From the NCBI GenBank assembly GCA_949316235.1, contig OX438754.1:8665501-8729500 (forward strand): 64,000 bases of DNA, read 5' to 3'. The stretch is from Oegoconia quadripuncta. Its lineage: Eukaryota; Arthropoda; Insecta; Lepidoptera; Autostichidae. Both the position numbers and the translations under genes were made by a program. How positions within the stretch are numbered: the first letter of the stretch is position 1; the number at the start of each line of letters is the position of its first letter. Positions 22,793 to 32,176 of the stretch are shown one piece after another. Under the pieces are notes generated by a model that saw only the letters and a list, made by a program, of their open reading frames with translations, searched no databases and had not been told where the DNA came from.

Positions 22793-22855
22793 AGTTTATT
22801 CAATACAAAATCATCTACGTATACGTCTTTTTTCCTTAGCCAGCAGGCTGGCTAG
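22793..22855 (+). CDS. Possible 63-nt cassette exon (weak)
   Basis: A long T tract ending TTTTTTTTTTAG precedes 22793 and a near-consensus donor (GGCTAG|GTAAGTAAC) follows 22855. Only one frame is open: one base, 20 codons (VYSIQNHLRIRLFSLASRLA), then two bases. This gives equal phases at both ends, so inclusion or skipping would keep the frame. A second AG at 22837-22838 would leave a mini-exon of only 17 bases. Not recognised; could be chance. Confidence 0.2.
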   Translation, partial: SLFNTKSSTYTSFFLSQQAG

Positions 22856-23289
22856 GTAAGTAACCTCTCTGTTTTTTAAGCATCAATGCTCGAATTCTTG
22901 TGTTCTAATGTGAAGGATGATCGTGGCTTTGCTTCTTAACCCTCGTGGCGACAACGTACCTGTGACCCCTACATTTAAGGTCAAAAATATCTGCCTTATT
23001 CCTGAGAAGTTAATATATATCATGGTGACCTTTTACTATGAGCACAGCACGCGCTCACGTGAATATTTTTATTTATTATTATTTTCAGGGTATACATATA
23101 CCAATCTATTGTAAACCAATAGTTTATATCATTGAAAGTGTTTCATAATTTTTAATTGTCTCGCTAATTTCCAAAATTGTATTTCACTGCGACTTTATGT
23201 ATACGTTAAGTCGCAAAGTTTGCGTTCTACTTTTTCTATGGACCTCGGTCGTCATCAACAAGCAGACGAAAAATAAAATCAAAACCAGT

Positions 23290-23410
23290 TCCCTTCTCGT
23301 TTGTGTTTATTCTTTGTCGCCAATTAGGGCACATCACTGGCGCAGTAGTTAATGCTCGAGATAAGCTATCAAAATGTATCAAACTAACGCTTTTACAATC
23401 CTTTATTATG
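23290..23410 (-). mobile_element. Ty3/gypsy-like polyprotein relic
   Basis: The minus-strand frame from 23445 to 23236 contains SRALTTAPVMCPNW, then ITN-like residues and a TG pair. This resembles the reverse-transcriptase/RNase H junction of Ty3/gypsy elements (typically an 'LTTAPVL..PDW' motif followed by a 'TDAS..G' motif). The acidic TDAS residues are not conserved here. It would be a short, dead fragment; no LTRs are visible. Confidence 0.3.
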
Positions 23411-23789
23411 GGCATCTGGTTTAATGAATGGTGGTCTATGATCAATAGCAGTAGATTTTTGAATCTGTCATACTCGTATTCGTAGTGTCATGTAGTGTCA
23501 AATGGTCGCACAGTATTTTATAATACATTTTTTTTTTCTCTGATTGAAGTGACATACCTAAGTAATATTATATAAAATACTTAGTAGCTGGCTGTACCTG
23601 CAGATTAATACTATTTGACGTATATTTTTTTGTGAGTTATTTGTTATATTATGTTTTTAGAAAGAAAACAATAATACGAGTATGAAAATACTAAAATAGA
23701 ATTCATTGCTAATAATAATAGAAACATAAGCCAATTATAGGTACGTAAATTGGTGTGAAATGCATATTTTCCGTGAATTCCGTGATGAT

Positions 23790-23895
23790 AGGTTTGCCTG
23801 GAAGAGATCGCTGTTAGCGATAAGGCCGCCTAATTTGTGGTTTCTATAAGATATTTAAATGTACCTTCCTTATTTAAACAATAAAGCGTATTTGT
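23790..23895 (+). mobile_element. LINE 3'-end fragment
   Basis: GCCTGGAAGAGATCGCTGTT, AGCGATAAGGCCGCC, then CAATAAAGCG after a T-rich stretch. This is the 3' end of a lepidopteran LINE, with the polyadenylation-like AATAAA near its end. Same family as the minus-strand piece at 868-975. Confidence 0.6.
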
Positions 23896-24300
23896 TTTGA
23901 TTTTTGTTATAAAGACAATGTTTAATAAAGTAAAACTTTTAACTAGGTATGTGTTCCATTTGACTAATGTTTTCAGCATTTTTCTATATTTAAAAATAAT
24001 AATAATAGTGACATATGAATTATGGATGAATGAAAACTTTGAATTCCACGAGTGCTTAACTACTCAGTTACTGAATATTTACTGAAATGAACAACATTTA
24101 TTTGTGCCTACTTACATAAACAGTAGAATAATAAAGTAAGACTACACCCTCAGCATTTTGTTAGCCCTTGTAAAGCTTATCGTGAAGATAATGTCGACAT
24201 TACGGCCGACATGACAATTTTAAACGTAGTTTATATGCTTCCTAATAATTTCGGGCTTACTTGAAATTACATAAAATATGAGTGCGCAATTTTTTTTAAA

Positions 24301-24509
24301 TAAATATTTCGTAGACTTACACCAATCATCTTAGTCACAAACTAAGCAAAGCATATGTATATATAACGGATAAACATGCATACATATTTATATAAACATC
24401 CATGACTCGGGATTAAATGTTCGTATTTATAACACACAACCCCTCGCGGGTTTCAAACCCGCAACCGTTACTTTTGCAGACAGGGTCACTATCCACTACA
24501 CCAATCGGA
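24301..24509 (-). mobile_element. SINE family A, minus-strand copy
   Basis: Complement of the family A body and head: ACACCAATCATCTTAGTCAC at the left, CGGGTTTCAAACCCGCAACC (B box region), and CACTATCCACTACACCAATC at the right end. It faces the plus-strand head at 24764, so two SINE heads point outward from a duplicated segment. Confidence 0.8.
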
Positions 24510-24775
24510 TGTCGTATTTAAACTGTTTTCCCAATGGTTTAAATTTGTTCAATGTGTTAATGTAACATTTAATTTAGATGAGCATGGAAAGAAAACATTT
24601 ATAGCGGATAGGTGTAGCGGATGGGTCACTATCCGCTACACCTATCCGCTATAAATGTTCGGATGTCGTATTTAAACTGTTTTCCCAATGGTTTAAATTT
24701 GTTCAATGTGTTAATGTAACATTTAATTTAGATGAGCATGGAAAGAAAACATTTATAGCGGATAGGTGTAGCGGA
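24506..24775 (+). repeat. Tandem duplication, 154-bp period
   Basis: CGGATGTCGTATTTAAACTG starts at 24506 and again at 24660. About 117 bases that follow appear identical in both copies, through GAAAGAAAACATTTATAGCG and GATAGGTGTAGCGGAT. The spacer between the copies is the right arm of the palindrome at 24597-24657. Near identity implies a recent event or an assembly artefact. Confidence 0.9.
24597..24657. repeat. Perfect palindrome, about 25-bp arms
   Basis: ATTTATAGCGGATAGGTGTA plus GCGGA is followed after a short loop (TGGGTCACTA region) by its exact reverse complement. The arms contain a SINE A-box-like piece (TAGGTGTAGCGGATAGTG). Confidence 0.9.
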
Positions 24776-24818
24776 TAGTGACCCTGTCAGCGAAACCAAC
24801 GGTTGCGGGTTCGAATCC
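24764..24818 (+). mobile_element. SINE family A, head-only fragment
   Basis: AGGTGTAGCGGATAGTGACC, CTGTCAGCGAAACCAACGG, GGTTCGAATCC. The first bases of the head are replaced by the palindrome arm. The fragment stops within the B-box side and joins the duplicated flank block at 24827. Confidence 0.75.
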
Positions 24819-24826
24819 TTTGAGTT

Positions 24827-24946
24827 CTTACACAATCATTGTAAAACAGCTGAACCGTTTTACTGTGTACATTATTTTTATTACTTGTAATTGTCATCAT
24901 AACATTTGCCATTGGCTCGAATAGAAGAATTACATAATCAATTATA
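24827..24946 (+). repeat. Duplicated SINE-flank block, copy 2
   Basis: Counterpart of 19218-19360: GAGTTCTTACACAATCATTG, TAAAACAGCTG, ATAACATTTGCCATTGGCTC and AATTACATAATCAATTATAG. Divergence and a small internal deletion show that it is not a very recent copy. Confidence 0.7.
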
Positions 24947-25172
24947 GACAACCGGATTGGTGTAATGGATAGTGACAGTATCAGCGAAACCAGCGGTTGC
25001 GGGTTCTAATCCTGCGAGGTGTATGTGTTTGTGTGATGAATACGAACATTTATTCGCGAGTCATGGATTATAAATATTTATGTATGCTTATCCGTTATCT
25101 AGTATCCAAAGCACAAGCTTTTCTTAGTTTGGGGCTAGATGATTGGCGTAAGTGTCTGAAATATATATATTA
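24947..25172 (+). mobile_element. SINE family A, copy
   Basis: GACAACCGGATTGGTGTAAT, B-box region GGTTGCGGGTTCTAATCC (one base off the canonical GGTTCGAATCC), GATGAATACGAACATTTATT and TTAGTTTGGGGCTAGATGAT. It ends in an AT tail near 25172. Confidence 0.8.
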
Positions 25173-25774
25173 TTATTTATTATAGTCATTAAGAAATTCC
25201 TTGCACTACCTACTACCGTATCCGTCCGATCTAACGAAGTTAACAAAAAATAATTATCTCAACCGGGTGCTGTGCGAAAGATAAATTAAAAAGAGGTCGA
25301 TTTAGAAAGTTAATTGTAGTGCAGAGCCAAAGATTGTTGTTAGCCAATATGTATGTAATTTAGTATATTAACCCATTCACCTAACCCAACTTTTTAATCA
25401 CCTAACCAATTCTGTGATAAATTAAGAAATCTTCAGTAATCAATTCGGCTATAGACAGATGGTTGTCCACCCAATCTGTCGCGTTGCTATCCCTCCAGGA
25501 TATAAATAGCATCGCTTTAAGTGGCAATGTGGCAAAGGCGCCGCCGCAGACCCTTCGTCGTAGTTCAGATAACATCACATTAGGGCAGAGGAAAGAATAA
25601 CCGACTGCTACTGGTATTCGTCATACCCATATAATAATTAGTGTTAATAAACATGGAAGTATAACTCAAGATACGGTAATCCATTTGGATGTTGACCCGA
25701 TTTCCAATTACGAATATGTTGGTTCAAACGTTGGAAATAACCACGAAGTTGACTTTTTTGTATTCCATCATACA

Positions 25775-25990
25775 ATCCAAAAAACCTGAGAGCATATTTT
25801 ATATTTCGCAGGCGCCATGTACGATATTTTACCACGAAATGTATCCTATATCGCTCTAGGTATCAAGATGAAGCGAATGACACCTTACATTTCAAAATCA
25901 GTCAACCCGTTTAGGTTACCGGAGGTACAAAGAAATATACATTCATACATACAACGTCTGTCTGTCGGTATTCGCGTAGATTTAAAAATC
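25775..25990 (+). repeat. Dispersed repeat H, copy 3
   Basis: GAGCATATTTTATATTTCGC, AAATGTATCCTATATCGCTC, GCGAATGACACCTTACATTT and CCCGTTTAGGTTACCGGAGG. It explains part of a 123-codon open frame that starts at 25817, which is therefore not taken as a gene. Confidence 0.6.
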
Positions 25991-28924
25991 TTAAGCCAAA
26001 GGCAGACAAAACTTACGAACCACTTACTTTATTTGTTGAATACAAGTGGGGACCAGGAGCTGCTTTACCTCTTAACATTTACACTTTCACAAGACAAAAT
26101 GCTTGTGTTTCTCTTATCAGTTTTCGGTGCAGTCTGGTTTTTTTATTTTCTCAATAATATTTTTTTTTTTGAAAACTTTTTCTTCTAATTTTTATTAATA
26201 TTGAATACATTATGTATTTTATGTAATTATGATCTTTTGATACTCCTATTAACTACGCGTTTCAAAGTTATAAAATGCTTGCGAAAATCACGGCTGACGA
26301 TGCTCAGAGCATGCGAGGACATCTTCCGAAATTTTATAGTACTCCCACAATTAAGATTACTATAATGCTACATAGTAACGTTACTATAAGTCGTATAGGC
26401 AAAGTACTCATACTACTTTGGTTAAGGTAATGTAAACTCTTTTCGATCTACAAATACTGGCTGTGCCACTAAAAAGAAATAATACTAACGTTATTTTTTC
26501 AAATATTTATAGTTAGGTATATTATAAGACTAAAAGTATAGTTGTGTAGGCGGGGATCTGTAATAAATTAGAAATAATCTTATTTACTGTGTAGGTGAGT
26601 ATGTTTAAAGGAATCGTACCTATTTGTTGCTGAAAATAATGATTGTGGATTGAGAAGGTACCAAAATAAATGGAAGCAATTTATAGGGATCGCCTTCTCA
26701 AATTGCCTGCGTAGTAGCCACTGTGTGACTAATGTAATAGCTGAGTAAAAGGTACAGTGATGTAGAGAAACCCTTATGAGCGACCGAAATGCAACTTGTG
26801 TGGCGTACAGAAAATAAGTGATACGTCTGCCTGCAAGGAAAATGACTGCTTTAACCTATTCATTAATTTGTGCACCTATTCTTTGTTTTATTTCAAAATA
26901 CATTGGTTTCATTAATAGATATGAATGTAAACAAAAACATGTTTATAGATAAAATATTTAGTTTTGAGGTTATTCTAACTTAATCACGATAATGTTCGAT
27001 GGTCGATGTTGTGATGAAATTTATGAAACATTCATCAGAAAAGAATTTGGAATAGTTTTTCACTTCCAGCAAAAGATTACAATTGAGGAGATTTCTCTCA
27101 TTATACCTATTGATGATACATTTGACTTACCTAGCCTGTTTTTTTTTCATTCATTTTGTGCTAAATTTACATACTTTAGAATAAACTAATGAGCAAGTAT
27201 AACAAAGTATAAATGATTAAGTCGATCATAGAACCTAGATTAGCCGCTTCTTGCATAGCGAATCCAAAATCACACGAAAGAACACTATGATGAGGTTGAA
27301 ATCAATGCGCGTTCTATGGTGACTGTTATGTAATCCGCACGTGAACCGAATTGTGAAAAACTGATAAACATTTCATAATACAAAGGGCACAGTGAAGGGA
27401 AAGTGAGTTTTAAACAACGACTCAATACTTCAGCCACATATATTTGCAATTGACTTCAATTGAAAAAAAGATTTTTTGCATTAAAATGGTCTTATAGAGT
27501 CATTTTTGCGGTTGATTTCCATCGAGCGGTATTCATCCGTTTATATTTCAGAAACATGTGTTGCTTCGAAATTATCCTTAATATTGACAATAAATTTCTT
27601 GCAGTGCTAAATAATTTATAGTTTTCGGGGATTTACTTTTTAAATAATGTAAAATAGGTCATGTCATCCCCTTAAGTAATTTAAAGTGCGTTCGATCCGA
27701 AAAAAATGTCGGTTCCCTAATGTGATCTGATATTGTGATCAGATCGGAAAGACCTGATTATGTCTGCGAGTTTTAGTAGGTATTATAAAATACTTTTCAC
27801 TTAACCTTTTTCCACTGCCAGTAAAAAAGAATGATCAGCGATCACCTTTGTATCAAACAAGGTGCGCGTATTCCAAAATGCACCCAATGATTTCTGAAAC
27901 AACTTTTTGCGTCAATTAGAATGGAACCCGTACTTATTAGCGGGAGAGCGCGCCTCGTGGTTGACCAATTATTTAATTTAAAAAAAAATAAGACGTTCGG
28001 TTATGCGATCTATATTGTTTGTGGATATATAAATGCACTCTTTTATTTATGTACCTATTTAATGTAGTTTTCAAATGATCAGGAAATACGTTCTACGCCA
28101 ATTTTGCTCAATGTCATGAATAAATCGCGATTTATTAATTAAATCACTGTAAGATTTAAACTAATTACGGAATTAGAGTTTTAAATATTTGACGTCAGAA
28201 ATGAGCATTCCAATATATTTATTAGTTTTTATCAACCAAATTCATTTAAAATAGAAACTTCTGTCCTTCACAATCCATTAGAAATTGTAGGTTACTTTAG
28301 TAAAAATAATGTAGCAGCTAACTCACAGTCTACTAGATGTCGGGTTAACCCCAAGCCGACTCTACCTATCGAGTGACGGTCTCGGAAATGGAGACGGGAA
28401 ATGAAACTCGAATGTGTACGACGCCTTACGTGTTTCGGTCTGGATACATGTGCTCTAAGACTTACGTAGCAGGCTATTTATAGAGCTAAGGCAACTAAGG
28501 GAAACTATATGAAATTACAAACAGGTATAACGAAGTAAGCTTTTATTTTATACGTAGGATTATCTGTAATTCGTGATTTTAGGATTTTAGAGTTGTCGCT
28601 TTGTAGTTCATTTGATTTTGAAAGACTTTTAATTTTATAAACAAAACTGGTGGAAAAAAGCATTATAAAAGTACGCTAGTGCTCAGGGTGGTGATTATTT
28701 TCGCGACATCAAGTAAAGATGATCTATTTAACGTCATCAATTGTTTACAAAGTTTATAACAGGCTAGGAATAAATAAAATAAAATAATTTAAATATAAAA
28801 AACCCGACTGTATGATAATAAAAAAACAATCGTATCCGACAAACATGGTGGCTGACGGGTGGCAGCCATATTTATTTATCTTTAAAAATATATACCTATC
28901 CTAAAACACTCGCGCACTTATGAC
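25991..28924. other. Gene-free stretch, 2.9 kb
   Basis: AT-rich. A 65-codon ATG frame at 26992-27189 has plausible composition in its first 48 codons, then collapses into poly-Phe; no splice or family support. A perfect CRE palindrome (TGACGTCA) is at 28190-28197. A GC-richer patch lies at 28340-28470. Confidence 0.35.
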
Positions 28925-29030
28925 GAATTCAATGACATCTACAGGATGCGCCAAACGAACGGACGTGCTATACTTACATTACACACAGTATAATAACATT
29001 ACCCTCTTTCTAGCGTAGTGGGGTAATAAG
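28925..29030 (+). repeat. Dispersed repeat H, 3' part
   Basis: AATTCAATGACATCTACAGG, ATGCGCCAAACGAACGGACG and AACATTACCCTCTTTCTAGC match the 3' portion of copy 1 (GATGCGCCAAAGGAATGGAC). The preceding bases from about 28797 (AAAAAACCCGACTG) resemble the head of repeat I. Confidence 0.5.
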
Positions 29031-29432
29031 AAAAATATTAAATTTATTATAAATTATTTGTCGGAGTGTGACGATATTATAAACAAAATTAGCTACCACG
29101 GAGAGACAAAGGACAGAATAAGTCATTGGGAAACTGCAAGGGTGATTAATGTGATGATGATGAAATGATCAGAGATCAGATCAGAATATGCTAACTTAAC
29201 GTTGATGAAAGATATAATCCCTAGTTTCTTTCCGATGTACACCCCACGTGTAAAGACGATTCGTGTTAGATCCTCGTCCATCAAAAAAAGTTTTTCCGTA
29301 GGCCCGGAGCAAAACAAAACCTCGATAATTTTCCATCCATCTATGCCTCATTTCTAATGGTCAAGATTTTGAAGTGTTTTTCGTAAAAGTCATTTAAAAA
29401 GTTGCATCGTACGTAACATATCACCTATAACG

Positions 29433-29581
29433 CGTCCCACGCCTATGCCACATGAGGGAAAGTACCTTGAATATTGTAGATTAAATATTGAGTATTGTAG
29501 AAAATAATGTCTTCCTTCTGTAAAACGTTCAATCTACAATATTCAAGGTACTTTCCCTCCATGTGGCATAGGCGTAGGACG
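29433..29581. mobile_element. 149-bp foldback element
   Basis: Arms of about 48-50 bases (29433-29482 and 29531-29581) are nearly perfect inverted repeats: CGTCCCACGCCTATGCCACA at the left, TGTGGCATAGGCGTAGGACG at the right. Both continue through GAGGGAAAGTACCTTGAATA. The loop is about 48 bases. No ORF; a MITE or foldback element. Confidence 0.8.
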
Positions 29582-29629
29582 ACCTGTATATTATTGAAAT
29601 CGTGTTATATAGGTATCTAAGTATTCATA

Positions 29630-29890
29630 TCACACTCGATTTGCCATCTTTGGATCATTTAAAATTTTCTCTTTTTTAACCATTAGCCATTTTTCAAATT
29701 TTCTATCGATAGAAAACAGATCGAACCATTCGATTAACATTTGGGTCAAACATTTCAATTTTATCGTGGTTGGTCCTTTGGCCATGCCTGTCCCAATGCA
29801 TGCCAAAGGTCCTGTGCGCTCGTTCTTCATCCACCCGTATCCGGTTATGTTTTTTAGGTCACCGTTCGGTACACCTGGCAGGAGAACTAC
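29630..29890 (-). CDS. Open frame of unknown status
   Basis: A minus-strand frame is open for 86 codons (ATG at 29828-29830). It reads VPNGDLKNITGYGW just before the ATG and MLIEWFDLFSIDRKFEKWL further on, a lysine-rich acidic C-terminus. It looks more protein-like than most frames here. However, the overlapping plus strand is also open for 65 and 73 codons, and the region 29772-29812 is an imperfect palindrome, which opens frames on both strands. No family is recognised. It may be a relic or chance. Confidence 0.18.
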   Translation of the reverse strand, partial: VVLLPGVPNGDLKNITGYGWMKNERTGPLACIGTGMAKGPTTIKLKCLTQMLIEWFDLFSIDRKFEKWLMVKKEKILNDPKMANRV

Positions 29891-32056
29891 TCACAACCCT
29901 GGCTTTGCTTCCGTTGCAACGTGTCCAATGCAAGAAATATACAGTGCCCGGATGGGTCTATAAGCAAATTAAGATACTACATAAGGCATGATATCTTGGG
30001 GGCTCTAAAATCATAGTTCACAATTGAATAAAAAACCTCTCTTAGAGATAAGCTCACCTATCACCAATGCTAACTAATTAGCCAATTTATATATATTTGC
30101 CCAATGTATCATTGTCTATCTTTTGCGAAGTATACGTAAGTTTGCAAAGTTATAAGTCATCCTTTAGTTTTTAACCGACTGTCCCGAGAAGGAGAGTTTT
30201 TCTGGTGTATGTAGGTTATGTATGTTCTTATGTAGATTTTTTTGGGCCGTATTAATAAATCGATCTTGAGTTTGAGATCGCGTCTCAGTCTAAATAATAT
30301 TATTTTTTGATCCTGTTTTAATATGCAACAGATTCTCAAGCGACAACTTAAGATCATCTCAATCTAAGAACGGTTTATTAATATGACCTTTGATTCGTCT
30401 TGATTACCAAAAAACAATATAATAAAATGCAAACGGGTTTTTGGATTTTAAATACTTAAATTGTTATTATTAGATACATTACCAAAATACCTAGTTACTT
30501 TGCTTTCATATTTTCGAAGCAGGTAGATGCTATACATGTGATGTCTTTGTAATAGATACATCAAGAACACAGATTGTTAGTATCTGTTGATTCAATTTAA
30601 TTCAAATATTTTATTTCAGAAAATTCTATATTAAGTTAATATGTCTTAGACTAAGTTAGTTACACTTATCAGTTACAGACATATAAACAGATATTATGAA
30701 TCATAATTTATGATAACTTGGCATTGAGTAAGTACCTACTTACTACTCCTATAAAATATGTCAATAAGACTAAATAGTTTAATTAATTAGGCACCTGTTT
30801 AAGTGTATTCATGGGTACACCCAATCCACTGCCTATAAAATTTTAGGTTGAGTGGTAGAAAGCTCGTAGAATAAGTTCGCCTTTCTTAATTTTTCTGACT
30901 AAATTTGTACAATATAGCGTTTACAATGGTACTATTAACTAATGGTACACAAGTTAACTATCTAATAAAATTATGTTATTTCTTTATTCGACAAACATCA
31001 CACCAAGAATTTTGTACATATTTACAAAAACGAAATAGTAAATACACATTTACAAATTAAAATATTTATAAGTATATATATAAAACACATATTTACTAAT
31101 AAAAAATTTGTCCCAGATCTTGCTGAAACGGAAGGGTGCCTAAGAGGTGAAAGTAAAAAATTGTCCTCTAATAAAATTTATTTCAAGTAGGTAAATAAAT
31201 AATAGCCCCAAAAAAACAACGAATATTCAAAAAATTCAATTCAACTGAAGTATAAGTTTAACAAGTACAATTATACTCGTATTCTCGCACTAACAAAAGA
31301 ATTGTGTAACACGCAGTCGAGTATTTTTATACCAGCTTGCTATAGGGGCCAACATGTATACCAGAATTTAATAACTCGGTTGCTGACATAGATCGTTTTT
31401 AGTGATAAGTCTACTGACCACCCACTTCCTAATTTACTACCGGTCATAGTACTCAGAGGAATTATTATAAGTCAGAATGAATAGGTGTGGTGTATATGCA
31501 CCACAGAATAAGTAATTTACTAACGGAAAGTAGCAATTTCCATTTCTTTGTCTAAATAAACGGGGAGTTAAACACTAGCGCGCTTATTTGAGTATTCTGC
31601 TGTATAAGAGTCAGAGTTTCTTATAACAATTGACGAATCCATACAATCAAGTCTTTAAAACAACTGTGAAAGTATGCCGCTAGAGAAAAAAGCAACTGGA
31701 AAATATATCGACTAGAGAAAAATGCGAAAAGAAAATTTGCTTCAATGAAAAAATGGTTTCGGTAAAGAGTTTCACTCAAAAGCGAGAATAATTTCCAAAC
31801 ATTTAAAATTTTAGTAGTGTGTTTTTACCCTAAATTAATGCAAAATTTACAAGAATAGCATTGCATAGCATAGCATGACATAGTTTGTCGCGCGCGACAT
31901 AGGAGTGAGAGTGGGACAGATGTATATTTTGTCCAAGCGAATGAGCAGGATAAATAGGAACGTTTATCGCGCCGGTCAAGCTGAGGCCTCTGAGTGATAT
32001 AATCAATGTTTTTGGAGTTTTCTAAATTTTCTGATTTGGTCTTAGATCAAAAGATG
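29891..32056. other. Gene-free stretch, 2.2 kb
   Basis: AT-rich with no recognised repeat. A GC-richer, CpG-containing patch with GTCGCGCGCGACATAGG lies at about 31886-31990. Confidence 0.4.
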
Positions 32057-32130
32057 GACGACCGATTGGTGTAGTGGATAGTGACCCTGTCAGCGAAACC
32101 AAAGGTTGCGGTTTCGAATCCCGCGAGGGG
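32057..32130 (+). mobile_element. SINE family A, head only
   Basis: GACGACCGATTGGTGTAGTG, GATAGTGACCCTGTCAGCG and the B-box region GGTTTCGAATCCCGCGAGGG. The head is close to consensus, but the body is absent and a (GT) tract follows at about 32162-32175. It resembles a tRNA superficially; it is not a tRNA gene. Confidence 0.8.
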
Positions 32131-32176
32131 AAAATGTTCTTGCCTGTTAAGGTAAATTGAGGTGTGTGTGTGTGTC

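Noticed and set aside
25817..26188. 123-codon open frame
   Set aside because: Its start lies in dispersed repeat H and its end is AT-driven poly-Phe/Leu.
28190..28197. Perfect CRE palindromes as regulatory sites (also 60590-60597)
   Set aside because: An 8-base word is expected about once or twice in 64 kb; without neighbours it carries no weight.
29766..29991. Two plus-strand frames of 65 and 73 codons
   Set aside because: They overlap each other and a minus-strand frame over an imperfect palindrome; at most one could be real, and none is recognised.
32057..32130. Possible tRNA gene
   Set aside because: A and B boxes are present, but the sequence matches the heads of other SINE copies, and a cloverleaf with a sensible acceptor stem is not visible.
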